A stretch of DNA of 64,000 bases, taken from the NCBI RefSeq assembly GCF_035046485.1, contig NC_085137.1:38608566-38672565 (forward strand), written 5' to 3'. Positions 47,635-59,245 of this stretch are shown here, piece by piece (the stretch's first letter is position 1; every line of letters begins with the position of its first letter). The notes beneath the pieces were generated by a model, which was not told the origin of the DNA, ran no database searches, and saw only the letters and a program-made list of their open reading frames with translations. The translations under genes and the position numbers were made by a program. Source of the stretch: Aedes albopictus (Eukaryota; Arthropoda; Insecta; Diptera; Culicidae).

Positions 47635-47860
47635 AATGGAAGGTCACAAGGTCGAAGGCCATAAGGTCGACGGTCAAAAGTTCGAAAGGACAAAAGGTCG
47701 AAGCGTCAAAAGGTCGAAAGGTAAAAGGTCGAAATAAAAAATAACTAGGACAAAAGGTCGAAGAATCGATGGGTCAAAAGGTCGAAAGGTTGCAATTAAA
47801 AATAACAAGGAAGAAATGTCGAAAGGAAGAAGATTGAAAGGTCAAAAGCTCGAAGGCTGT
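47635..47860 (+). repeat. degenerate GGTCAAAAGGTCGAA minisatellite
   Basis: Reiterated AAAAGGTCGAA, AAGGTCGAAAGG and CAAAAGGTCGAAG words, about 15-bp spacing, decaying toward the right. Confidence 0.75.
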
Positions 47861-47936
47861 AGTTAGTAATACAACTGAATGGCACAAATGTCCCAAATGG
47901 AGGATAACGTGCCTCTGGAGCCGGCCTTCTGATACC

Positions 47937-47990
47937 CATTGGGGACGTAGAGCCATAAAGAAGAAGAAGAAGAAGAAGAAGAAGAAGGAG
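47937..47990 (+). repeat. SINE/LINE 3' end with (GAA)n tail
   Basis: TTGGGGACGTAGAGCCATAA followed by a long (GAA)n run matches the 3' end of the SINE at 604-855. The sequence upstream differs, so this is either a truncated or related element sharing the tail. Confidence 0.6.
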
Positions 47991-47999
47991 GTTTTTATG

Positions 48000-48960
48000 A
48001 ATGTTTCAGAGAGTTTCAGATTCGTTTTAGTGGGTCTCAGGGACGATTCCAGGAGATTTCAGGAGTTGTAGTGAGCCCATTTAAATGCTCTAGAGCCGGG
48101 TGCACCACAACTGCTCTAAATCTCTCATAAAACACTTGCCCTGAAAGCAATTAAAAAATCAAATTCAATAAACCACTACAAATAGTTTCATTTAATCGTC
48201 CCGAAATGCTCCTGAATCCTATGTGAAACCCATTATGACCCATTATGTGCTCATGAAACCCCATTAAACGCTCCTTAAATTCCATAAAATCCCCAAGAAC
48301 GTCTTCAAAATCTCTTAAATGCCATGAATCCTCCAAAAACGTCTCTGAAACCCCTTGAACCTCTTCAAAATCCCTAAATCACGCCTGAAACCGCTCGTCT
48401 TTGAAATCTTCAGGCATTTTCTTGAAACCAGAAACCCTCATATCGTTACTAAAATTCTTTGAAACGCCCTGAATCGTCACTAAAACCACTGGTAACGCCC
48501 TTAAACCCCCTAAGTCTTCTCTGAAATCCCTCCAAACGTTGAGAGACGAACCAGCCAAGGGCTGAAAATCTCTATAATAAAGATAAATCAATCAATCAAT
48601 CCCTCCAAATTGAACCTTTGAAACCTCCTAGGCCCTCTAAAACACTCTACCAAAACCCCTCCAAACCCCTGAAGCATCACTAAGACCTCTTGAAACCACC
48701 AAAAACCTCTCAAAACCCCCTTGAAACATCCTGAAACGCCCTAAAATTTTCCTGAAACACACTCTAAGCCTTTTAAAAGACTTGAAAAGGTCCATAAAAT
48801 GCTCCCTGAAATGCTTTTGACACCCTTCTAAACGCGCCAGAATCCCACCGGAAATACCACTAAACCTCACCAGATATTCTTCTTTAACCCTATAGTACCC
48901 CCAAGATTTCCTGGATTTCCTCTGAGACGCTCCTGAAACGTCTAAAAGGAGTTAAAATTA
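48000..48960. repeat. degenerate CCTGAAACCC-type satellite
   Basis: Words such as CTCCTGAAACC, CCTCTGAAACCCC and CCTTGAAACC at 10-15-base spacing, distinct from the GGAATTCC family. A similar short block lies at 62460-62640. Confidence 0.65.
48537..48597 (+). mobile_element. 61-bp retroposon insertion with TSD and (ATCA)n tail
   Basis: AATCCCTCCAAA flanks it (48525-48536 and 48598-48609; four bases overlap the tail). The insert contains AGCCAAGGGCTGAAAATCTC, AATAAAG and ATCA repeats: an extremely 5'-truncated copy of the element also seen at 21.8 kb. Confidence 0.75.
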
Positions 48961-49194
48961 TTCTAAACTTATTCAATAACGCGAAGGCATTGAGGAATTA
49001 CCTCAACAGCGGTTGATTCGGTATGGTACTCGTTTTTAAGACCGTCCAAAAGCGGCTCCAGGAAATTTGAATGTAAAAAAAGACAGGAAATTTGAATGTA
49101 CATACATTCCCCGAGAATTTCAGCATACATTATATCTATTTGCACAACAAAGAACAAAGAACTTCAAGCTATGTCTACTTAATTTCCGTCATAA

Positions 49195-49318
<124 letters not shown>

Positions 49319-49587
49319 TATTAATGACACTTTACCACGTTTGGTAGTGGCATTCGTGTCTGCCGTCATAATGTGTTCAATTACTAGTAAGTCCTGTTAG
49401 AAAAAAAGGCTTTTTTTCAGAAGATAGAATGGTGGAAAATTATTATTTGATCGCAGGTGTGTATTCGAAAAGTCGGTCAAATTCTTCGTAATCCAAATCA
49501 AATAATGTATTCAAAGTACGATTGAGCAGACAGTTTAAAATTGAGCTAGATGTACCTTTAGAATTACGACCAAAATATTTCAGTTAA

Positions 49588-51006
49588 CCTTCACATACCC
49601 GCCCCCGACAACTCATTTTGAAAATGCTAGCATTTCGTCAATTTCCATCCGATTTTTTTGAAGTCGCTCTTAATCGGTCATAAATTAGTGCAAGTTTATT
49701 ACACTCAAGTGGTCATGTAATATCCGGAACCATTCCGGAGATATTCCAGATTGTACTGGGGTCAGGGGGTAGGTGAGGGGTCTGTTTTGTCAAATGGCTA
49801 AAAGTGATTATTTCGTATGTTATTTTGTTTGAGAGGCTTTCGCGGAACCTGTTTCAGGTGTTCCGGAGCGACCATATCAGTTGCTACACACTTCAGTCAA
49901 TTTTTTCTGCCCGAATCTCTTGAAATCATGAAGTTTGATACGTCGTTTGATGTTCCGGGGTGGCCTGGCCATATTAGGTGATACAGACTTCAGGGTATCG
50001 TTTTTGACTCAGTCATTCGAAATCATGAAGTTTGATATGTCGCACGACATGTTTTGAATGAAGACCAGAAATGTCCCCAATGAGGCCCCCGCGGAACCTG
50101 TCACGGGAATCCGGATGGGTCAACTTATTTAAATCTGATTATCGCAGTTGTGTTTTATTGTTCGCAATGAAAATTCAGCTGAAAATAGATTGTTCAAACA
50201 CAATAACACACGAAATAATCATTTTTAGTCATTTCAGCGCCCTCCCTGACCCCAGTACAATTCGGAATATCTCCAAAATGGTTCCGGATATCGCATAACC
50301 ACTTGGGTGTAATCAAGCATGGGAAAACTCATTCGCTCACCCGAATGCCGGCGATGCAAAATAGCAAAAAGAACGCCAACAACCCAATACTGAGTGAGAG
50401 CATGGCGCACTAAGAACAAGCGAAACACGAACGGCTCGCAACCGACGCCACCGAAGCGAATCAGGAGAGAAACAAATAGAGTGCGAAATGAATCAGCTTG
50501 CATCGGTGTATACGAAAAGAACGTTCGCTCTCTCAACTACCGAGTGGCATTCAGCTGATTGAATCAAAACGCACTCACTGATTCAATTTCCAGTACTGAA
50601 TGCTTCCACTGAACGCTAAATGAACGTTCCAAAGTGAATGCTCTCGCGCCCGACTCAGAACGCAAACATTCGTTCAATCTTGGTTCGTTCGCCTTCGGCA
50701 CACAGATTCGGTAGCGATTCAATCGGCCGTCGTTGCTTGAGTCTGCCGGTGCTCGGCGATTAGAAAGAATGGGCAATGAAAGTGGAAAGATTTTGCTTGG
50801 CTGGGGGGAGAAGCACACTCGCATCAGATTGTGCGTGGATGTGAGTGAGGGATATGCAATAAATAAATGATTTTTTCCCATCCTTGGGTGTAATAAACTT
50901 GCACCAATTTATGATCGATTGAGGGCGACTTCAAAAAAAATTGGATGAAAATTGACGAAATGCCAGCATTTTGAAAATGAGATGTTGGGGGTCGGGTACG
51001 TGAAGG
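49588..51006. mobile_element. piggyBac-type MITE (TTAA duplication)
   Basis: TTAA at 49584-49587 and 51007-51010. Ends CCTTCACATACCCG and (reverse complement) CCTTCACGTACCCG, and the arms stay similar for well over 100 bp (GCATTTCGTCAATTTCCATC, GTGCAAGTTTATTACAC). Exact TTAA duplication is the piggyBac signature. The right arm is split by the element at 50314-50886. No transposase. Confidence 0.85.
50314..50886. mobile_element. hAT-type MITE nested in the TTAA element
   Basis: GGTGTAAT is duplicated at 50306-50313 and 50887-50894. Ends CAAGCATGGGAAAA and (reverse complement) CAAGGATGGGAAAA differ at one base. GAATG, CGTTC and GCTC motifs recur internally on both strands. The 8-bp duplication indicates hAT mobilisation. 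Confidence 0.85.
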
Positions 51007-51580
51007 TTAATAGTTTTGCCCATCAGAGCATAATACACCAATACAGTGCAACGGAGAAAACTTTCTCTGTGGTTGTGAAATACAATGTTTCGTATGCAGA
51101 AAATACACTCCTTACATACACCTTGCATGCTCCCTAGACGAAAACAACTTGTTATTTACAATTTACCGACGGGAAAATATGATTTATTAAATTAATTGAA
51201 CAGCTTTTACTGAATTCTGCAGCAGTGAAATTCAACTTTGAAGTGCCACAGAGCTTTTGCGGTGTGTGAATTGAAGATTGGTTCAACAAGTAAATCTGAC
51301 GAAGTGAAAATAGAGCGATGATGAAGAGCAATTCGGCCAGCTGCTGCTTTAGTAGGATTACCATCGTCGTACAAAAACGTGAAAAATTGTCAACTCGTAT
51401 GTGAAGTGAAATGTGAAATTTAGTGTAGTTATTCGATTTTCAGTGCAAAGAGAGTGGTTATCGATAGTCTACATCTTTTTACTTGCATCTAATGAGGCAA
51501 TGGCCAAGGTAAGTTGGAATATCTCGTCTGATGTGACGGGAATTAGCGCATATGACGAAGTAAATTTTTACCCAACCGAA

Positions 51581-53240
51581 GGAAAAAATGCATCGCATCT
51601 GGAACAATTGTAACTCATCGATCTCCCCCGGATCTAACTCCAACCACAATCAATGAGGTTCACGTTTTTAAGAACACAAACAGTTTTGTTGGAAGCTCCT
51701 TCAAGCGTGATAGATAAATTACAGAAGACGTGTTGGACTACCAACTTCCAAGTTCGAAGCGAAGAAGCATATGTTATCCTTAGGAAATATGCACGTTTTG
51801 TTGCACACGCCACCAGACTCTGTCTAAGGAGGGTTACACAATTCAATGGCACCTAATTATGCGGTTATTGTACACACCCCGCCAAGACGCATCAAACTCA
51901 CCACAGCTGAGCAGAACGTCGTCGACTCTACTGCAGGTCTCGCGCTTGGTCGTTACCTTGTAATAATCGTCGGTTGTCTTGATGCGGCTTTCAATTAGTT
52001 CGAATTTTCTTCCACACTTCCTTAGGATTGACGCCTCGCATCAAGGTCCCAGTTCGTGGTCAACAATCCGTAATGGGTGAAACTGTTAGACATGTGAGTA
52101 AATTTGCATAAAAAGGGTGTCCAATTGACCTTAACCGTTCGATAAACGATCGATCATTTCGAAAACAATAATTACCGTTTACGCAGAAGTTCAATGATGA
52201 TGACAATTATTGAACCTTGTTGAGACTTTTGCTAACAATGTGCGGTTTTCTCACAATGACTTGTAATGACTCAGAATTGAGCGCAGCGTCATCCTAATTA
52301 TGATCCAAATATCGACTTAGTCACGCCACGATTTTAATAGAATGCAAAAAAAAAACTGAGTAAATATTATGATACATCCTGCTCGTAATCCGGACCCGTA
52401 GTTCCACATTTGTGCTGACTGCAGCGGATCCTGGAGGGTGCATTGTCCTAGATCATCGTCGTCATGCGAAGCAACGTAGTGTGACGTTCCAGTTTTCCAT
52501 TTGTTCAAAGAACCAACGCAAAAAACTTCCTCCTTCTGTCTATCTATCAGCTGCTGCTGCTGCATTCTATCTCGCCTTTCAAACGCGGCCCACTTTTTTG
52601 CTCCTGTTTTCTCTATGAAACGTTGGTATCTTTTATGCAGATTGCCTGGCTGCCAACTAACGACTGAGATAAGTTACTTTCCGTGTACTAGGGATGGAAA
52701 GCTCGAAACAAATTGTATCGTTAGGACTATGTCGCGCGCGCTAAGCGACCCATTTCCCGACAGCTATAGGAACGACCAGGAACTGTTCTAAATAGGAGCC
52801 AATAAATGGGGCTGCAGGCGTGCAGTATCATCACCACGACGGCGACGGTAGAGGAAAGATAACGCACTGTGACTAAAATTTGACGTGTCTCATGTTTCAG
52901 GGGTTAGTCCACAGTAAGGATGCATCCGAGGTTGTTTGTTTTTCTTGTGTCATCATGATGCTGCATTACTTGCCTTTCTTTACTTCGACTCGAATGGGTG
53001 CAAAAAAAAAACTTGTATGATATGGGACACATATTATAGGTTTTTTTATGGAAATGCTTCTGTATACAATCTATAGCTACCTATGTATCCCACTTTCAAA
53101 TTCATCAGATATCCATTTTCATCCAACAAATAAAGTACCTGAAAAGAAAGAAACAAGATATTATAATTAATATTCCATTAATAAATTTTCAAATTTTTAT
53201 ATATTTAGGCATGAAACCTTAAGTCAGATATTTAAAATAC
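51581..53240. other. unique DNA, no gene recognised
   Basis: GC-balanced in 51600-52950 with frames up to 96 codons but no domains, then AT-rich. Confidence 0.4.
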
Positions 53241-54010
53241 TATATTCCCATAAAAAATCCCATTGGGATTCCTTTGACAATTTCTCCAGTAATGCATTCA
53301 CAACTTGTTCATAAATTTTTCAAGAAGATATTTAGAAACTTGGCGCCAACTCCTTCGAACTCTTTCATTTGGGAATTTCATTGGTAAGTCCTTCGGATAT
53401 TGCTTGGACGATTTCTCCTTAAATTTCTTCGGCTAAGAAATAGGAATTTCTTTGGTAGTTTAATTTGAAATTTTTCAGCAATTTCTTTGGGAATTTCTGA
53501 GCGAAGAACATGTAAGTAAGTTAAAATTCTCAATAAAAACTTTGAAAATTTCAACCTCAAATTTTTGAGTCTTTTTTTATATTTATTTCATCATAAATTC
53601 ATTCGGAATTTTTTTTCGTTATTCCTTTTACAATGCGTTTGAGAGTTTTTTTTTTGGCAATTTTATTGAGCTAACTATTGTAAGTCCTAGCTTCGGAAAT
53701 TCTTTTAGGGATTGCTTCGGAAACTTTTTTGGAATGTTCTTGGGAAATTTCTTCAAAAATTTATTTGTGTATTACGTTAAAACGTTTTGTGAGTAATCCA
53801 TTGTCATCCACGATGGATTAGCATAGCATAACTATTGTTTAATATTATAAGTAAGAAAAATTTTGACAGCATGCGAAGTCTGTTGATACAAAAGGTAGAG
53901 GTGTTGCGTCCATTTGAGGATGAGCCAAATGTGTGTGCTATGCCCTACTTCTGAAAAAGGAAGATAAAGATAAGTGGGAGGAATAACTCAAAAACGGATT
54001 CTTAAGTTTT

Positions 54011-54055
54011 CTTCCGACGTTTCCGTCACATTTATTGTTCCTCCTCTGAAGGAAT
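54011..54055 (-). ncRNA. hammerhead-like remnant (Penelope-type)
   Basis: Minus strand: TTCC, TCAGAGGA, a loop region, GGAAACGTC, GGAAG. The GAAACGTC junction and TTCC/GGAA stem I are clear, the CUGAUGA box is poor. AAGACTGAAAGCCATAACC at about 54539, on the plus strand, also resembles a Penelope repeat end. Confidence 0.35.
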
Positions 54056-54134
54056 TAACTATGCTCCGTTTTCTTGTAACACAGGTCCACAGCATAGGTC
54101 GACTTTGCCCCAGACGAACGTTTTGATTTATTCC

Positions 54135-54536
54135 AAGGATGTTTTCGATCAGCTGGCAATCGTTTGACTCATTTGCCCATAACTCAGTTCAGAAGCTTAA
54201 TATGAAAATGTGGTGTTCGGCAAACTTGTAGATTAGTGGTTTTCCCACAATGATCATCAAGGACGCTACATGCTAACTCCAATATTTATGGCGTGAAAGT
54301 GTTAGTACCACTTACTGTTACTAAACGATCGGATTTTTCGATCGTTTAGTCTGTATAGGGTACTAGCACTCTCAAGCCGTATATATGAGCGAAAGAGTAT
54401 GGCGTCCTTGGTGATAATTGTAGGAAAAACAATAATTTATAAGTTTTCCGAACATCACTTTTTAACATTATGCTAATGAACTGAGTTATAGACAAATGAG
54501 TCAAACGATAGCCAGGTGATCGAAAACATCCTTCCT
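54135..54536. mobile_element. 400-bp fold-back MITE
   Basis: Left AAGGATGTTTTCGATCA and right TGATCGAAAACATCCTT pair, as do AATCGTTTGACTCATTTG, ATAACTCAGTTCA, CAAGGACGC and the central CTAAACGATCG...CGATCGTTTAG. Arms run almost to the centre at about 54335. Target duplication not identified. Confidence 0.75.
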
Positions 54537-55590
54537 TTTAAGACTGAAAGCCATAACCTCCAAATATAAAGATAAAGATACAAATTAAAAAAAAAACAAA
54601 CATTATTCAAATAAAACTTATACAGCTGAGCCTTCGGGAACTCCTTCGCCATTCTGTTTTCAAAATCCTTCGGTAAATCCTTTTATTTTTTAAAAAAGTT
54701 TCATAGGCAGCGGCAATTTAGCAAGAAATTCTATACGCTATCTTGTTGGAAATTTAATAGGCAATTATATTAGGAATCCCTTCTTACATTATTTCGGAAT
54801 ATTCTTTGGAAAATCCTTCAGCAGTGTCTTTATGAATTCCTTTGGCAATCTTTTAGATATGTTTCATATAATTTCTATTGAAATTCAGAAATTTTATATT
54901 GGAATTGCTAAGTGTATTTTTGGAAGAATTTATATAAGAAAGCAATTGCGATTCCCAAAATGCGAATTCCCTACGAAATTGCCGAGCGAATTTCCAAAGA
55001 AGTTAATAAATAAAATTAAAGAAATTGCCGGAGAAAAACCTATGACACCAGTTGCCAAAGGAATTCCTGAAGAAATATTGGAAAAATATTCCCATGGATT
55101 TGTCGAAGAAATTTCATTAGAAATTTCTGAACGAACTCTTAAGGAATATGTTGAAGGAATTTCGGAAAGGATTCTCAAAAGGATTACTCTGGGAATTTTA
55201 AAGTAATTTACGAACGATTTTCCAATGAAAATGTCAGAGAAATTCTTAAAGGAATTGCTGAAGGCTCCTCGAAAGAATAGCTAGAAGAGTTTCAAACGAA
55301 TAGCCGATGTAATTTGCATAACTTTTTCCGAAGGAATTGACAAAAAAAAAATTGTGAAAGAATTATCGAAGATTTTTTTCGAATTAATTCCCGAAAAGAA
55401 CTCAAAGATATTTTCCTGAGAAATTTTCAAAGGAATCGTCCATGAAATGTTAAAAGAATGTTTCGAAGCAAGTTCCAAATGAATTGCCGAAGACATTCTC
55501 AAAGAAACTGCCGCAGAAGTTTCCAAAAGCATCACTGAAGAATTCACGAAGAAACAGTCTGAAGAATTCATCGGATTTGGAGAAGAACAA

Positions 55591-56276
55591 CACAAAAAAA
55601 ATAACCTCCTCTTGCAAGAAATTTTTGAAAAAAAAAAAAATTACCGCACGCACCCTGTAATAACACGGTTTGACATTGGTTCGCGTAATAAAACTCAAAA
55701 TTACCCGAGAACCAGAGCCCAAAGATCCATAGTAAAAGGAATTATTGAAAAATATTGAAGCACGGATCCACGGTTCGAGACTGTTTTTATGGGAACAAGG
55801 GCTGTTCAATTCAGAAACGGAATTATAAGATGCATAATATGCATTGTATATCATTACATTTGGCTACAATAATTACTGGAAACGTAGTCAATCAAACAGT
55901 AATGCATTATTTAGTTCGTGATTTTCAGTTAAGCCGTTACAAACATTTATTTCACTTCTTTCCCAACACCCTTTGGCTGGTCGAGGGGGGGGATAAAAGT
56001 AATAAAGTAATCAATCTAAAAAATATTAAAAACTCATCGGATTTTTTAAATAATTTTTAGCAAAACCCGATATTTTGATAAATATTGTTTGTATGCCCCC
56101 TCAAAATGCAAAATTGTTGGCAAAAGTTTTTGAAGGGGGGGGGGGGGTGGTCGGCGACGCCACTATAGATATTAAAGGAAATCAATAAGGACGTTCGCCA
56201 GGAAACTTATAAAGGATTTCTCTTGATAAAAATAGCAGACAACGTCGCACGTCTCTTCAAGTGATTCTCTTTTCCA
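55591..56276. other. unique DNA, nothing recognised
   Basis: Contains poly-G runs at about 55985 and 56135 and poly-A at 55627. Short frames only. Confidence 0.4.
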
Positions 56277-56286
56277 AAACTCATTT

Positions 56287-56510
56287 CAGGCTAGCATTAG
56301 CATTAAGCAAGTCGCACGAATTCGTAGGTGATACAGCCCTCGATCGCTGTTATGAGGGTTGCATCCTTCTTCTCCGTTACTAAAGCATAAAGATTTGAAA
56401 CTAATCTCTGACTCTTAGACAAGATTGACGCAGCCCCTAAAAGGGTCGAGTGCTGTCCTGGCCATGTCCTTGCTGAGGGATCGGAAAGGAAGATTAGTTG
56501 GACACCTATG
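56287..56510 (-). mobile_element. truncated copy of the (TAATGC)n-tailed element
   Basis: Matches 36808-37035 in the same orientation (GCATTAGCATTAAGC, GTCGCACGAATTCGTAGGTG, TAATCTCTGACTCTTAGACA, GGACACCTATGAAA). AAACTCATTT flanks it at 56277-56286 and 56511-56520. The minus-strand 71-codon frame inside is not preserved in the other copy. Confidence 0.75.
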
Positions 56511-56747
56511 AAACTCATTTTCCGAGCTATGACAGCTCAAAAATAAGATGTCTAAAAAATAGTGTTTTACGGGAACGGTTCTAGCTTCGCGAAAAGTCGA
56601 TCAATCGAGCCCAAATTTGTACCAATGTTGCACATATAACAGGTTGACAAACAGTAAAAAATAGAGATTTTTTGATGCACTCTATGAAACGTTACAGCAT
56701 GTTGAACTTTTTTGTAAGAGAAAAAAAAAGTTGCCTATCCCAAACAT

Positions 56748-57486
56748 GGAGATCGCAGCAGTCCACGGGCGTGTGCAGACGTTCAATTTTTCTCTCTGAC
56801 TTTTTTCGTGTCCGTAAAATTCGATTCGACGGATAATTGCGGAAAGTACCGTCAAAGTGTCGTCCTTCCGGTGCACCGATCTGTTTCTCAGTGAGAATGG
56901 ATCGAGTGTGGTCGCGGCGAGCGGGAAGTTTTGTGATGTGGTGAAATTTTTGCCGTGCAAGTGCGCTGAACACCGCTGGACGCCATGACGAAAAAAAAAT
57001 GAAGAGGGCAAGGAAAAAATGTGAAGTGCTGTAACCGGTTTCTTCGGGAAATTGTGCGACGTTCTCGTAGCGGTTTTTTAGTGAAAAATGAATTGGAAAT
57101 TTGAGTGCTCATATGTCCGCCGTGAAACTGCAAGTTTTCACCTAAAACGCCAAAGTGCCGGGATGTAGTTGTATACCGTTGTTGAGGCATTTTGTACTAT
57201 GCTTCACCTGGAAGGCTCCGCATAATTTGAAGTATGAAGTGTTCGACTACGAAAGTGAATTCGAAGTTAAAGAAAAATTCAATGAATTCGAAACATTTCA
57301 AAGAATCATCTTTGCGGTAAACACTACGCAGTAGGCCTGGCCGCTTTGATGCTTGTGTCATATCTCTGATATGCTGCAAGTATCAATACTGACAAGAAAA
57401 ATAATCGGGTGTAATCTAACCCGATTATTTTCCAGGATGCTTTCTTGTACTGGCTGCGTATGTGTTAGATTAGATTAGATTAGATT
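56748..57486 (+). mobile_element. 739-bp retroinsertion with pentamer tail and 31-bp TSD
   Basis: A 31-bp sequence (core GTTGCCTATCCCAAACAT after AGAG and a poly-A run) lies at 56717-56747 and exactly at 57487-57517. The last ~170 bp (from GCAGTAGGCCTGGCCGC, 57328) match the repeat at 39.0-39.17 kb and end in a (TTAGA)n tail. The upstream ~570 bp is GC-rich, resembles an untranslated mRNA leader and is not seen elsewhere in the window. Long perfect TSDs support a recent target-primed event. Confidence 0.8.
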
Positions 57487-57517
57487 AGAGAAAAAAAAAG
57501 TTGCCTATCCCAAACAT

Positions 57518-58480
57518 TACTGCCACCCCATGTATCTTCTAGAAATCCATTTAGAAACTTTTCTCAGAAACTTCTTCTTCTTTCCTTAAATTTCTCAAAA
57601 ATTATTCTAGAAATTCATCCAAAGCCATATCAGAAATTTCTTCAGGTACTCTCCAGAGGTTCCTCCAGAAGCTTTTCCAACGATTGTTTATGAAAATGTT
57701 TCACTGAAATTTAATCTCATCACAAATTTTTCAAACATATCTGAATATCTGAAGCGGAACATCTCGAAGAAATACTGGAGGAATTTTTGAAGGAATCCCA
57801 GGAACTGCATCTGGAATTTCAAAAAGAAACCTTCTAGACATTGCTTCGGGGACCTCTGACTAAATTTTGCAAGGGATTCCTGGAGGACCCTTGGAGGAAC
57901 TTCCGAAAAAATCACTGAAAAATCTCTGAAAATTCTGAAAATTAAACAAAAAATCTGTGGAAACTTTTTTGATGTTATCTCTTATTGATATTCATGGAAA
58001 ATCTTTAAACTACTGAATATGAACATTTTTTCTTTGCATAACCTAATTTATGGAATTTCTAGGAAACCATTTCAGGAGGTTCTACGATCTACATATAAAT
58101 TATTCGCAAAATTTATGGAGGAACTCATGGCATTCTCAAAAATATTTCAGAAGGAACATTGGATTTTTTTTAAAAATAAATCCTTGTGGAAATTTCTGAT
58201 CTTCATTTTCTAAAAATAAAACGCAGTTTAAATGTCTGGAATCCGTGGATGGTTTTCCGAAGGAATCCCCGGAGAAATTTCTGAAATAATCCATGGAGGA
58301 ATTTCTTAAGCATGGAAGGTTTTCTAGGAGAATTATTGGTGAAATTTCTGAAGAAGATTTTATGGAATATGGGCCCTCCAAACATGTCATTTGTAAATTG
58401 CCATAAAAACCTTCCCAGAGATATACTAAGAACATGTACGAGAGTGTGTTTTGAATTTCGAGGATAATCCGATAATGCAT
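57518..58480. repeat. degenerate 12-bp satellite block
   Basis: Starts in the TTCCAGAAATTTC orientation (57540-57700), then shifts to GGAATTTCTGAAG (57770-58360). Frames on both strands are satellite translations. Confidence 0.65.
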
Positions 58481-58699
58481 ACATAATAGAATCGCTTAGT
58501 ACTTACAAAAGAATAAGTGAGGATCTTCAAAGTATTGCCGTAAGAAAGCATTAAAAAACCAAAAAAAAAATTACAAAAGATTCACAAAAAGAGCTCTAGA
58601 AACAAACTACAAACTGTTTAAAAATTACCTTAATTATTGCTTTCAGGCTAGCTTTCAGGTATTTTAGGATAAATGGCAAGGTTATGCAAATGCAAGAAT

Positions 58700-58864
58700 T
58701 TTTTTTTGTTTGTATTAACGAGATTTTTAACCCTAGGCTAGTTCATCTCGAGACCCACGCTTTACTTCCCTACATTTAGTGAGTATGTCGGGAGTGGGAT
58801 TCGATCCCAGGTCCTCAGCGTGGTAGTCTTGTGTTATAGCCACCACACCAGGTCCGCTCCTCTC
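58700..58864 (-). mobile_element. tRNA-derived SINE with 13-bp TSD
   Basis: CAAATGCAAGAAT flanks it at 58687-58699 and 58865-58877. Minus strand: tRNA-like head with A box (TGGTGTGGTGGCTA region) and B box GGATCGAATCC, then GGGTCTCGAGATGAACTAGC, CTCGTTAATACAAAC and a poly-A tail. A familiar mosquito SINE style; not a functional tRNA. Confidence 0.85.
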
Positions 58865-59028
58865 CAAATGCAAGAATGAATAATACAGGAAATGATGAAA
58901 TAAGTATCACGACTGTACTTCAAAATCTCATGACAGTAGAAATGAAATGTAAACTGAAGACAGAATCCGATGACCGATATCAATTTTTTAATGCAGCAAA
59001 GATCTCATTACACCATCCTAACTATAAC

Positions 59029-59245
59029 AGGGTCTTGTACCATTTGAGCAGGTGTACCTATTTTGGGCACATCCCGTTATAACTAAGTTAATTTCAAACC
59101 AATTGATTTGAATTTTTGTATAGAGTTAGGTACGTACAGTATCTATAACTCTGTACAAAAATTCAAATGAATCGGTTTGAAATTGACTTAGTTATACCGG
59201 CAAGTGCCCAAAATAGGTACACCTGCCCAAATGGTACAAGACCCT
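59029..59245. mobile_element. 217-bp near-palindromic MITE
   Basis: AGGGTCTTGTACCATTTG at the left and its exact complement at the right. Arms continue through CAGGTGTACCTATTTTGGGC and AACTAAGTTAATTTCAAACC to a short centre near 59135. TATA occurs on both sides (59023-59026, 59247-59250), but two extra bases on the left make the target duplication uncertain. Confidence 0.8.

Larger units (their letters stand above)
49420..51580 (+). repeat. paralogous segment, copy 2, interrupted by a MITE
   Basis: Colinear with 7380-8051 once the insertion at 49588-51006 is removed. The last part includes an AG-bounded 65-base segment (51443-51507) followed by GTAAGTTGG, matching the 52-base segment in copy 1. 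Length difference of 13 argues against a conserved coding exon. Confidence 0.6.
53241..55590. repeat. decayed AT-rich satellite with insertions
   Basis: Words such as GGAATTTCTTTGG and GGAATTGCCGAAG at loose 12-15-base spacing. The plus-strand frame at 54832-55206 (124 codons) and the minus-strand frames at 55281-55854 are satellite-derived. Interrupted by the fold-back at 54135-54536 and a hammerhead-like remnant at 54011-54055. Confidence 0.6.
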
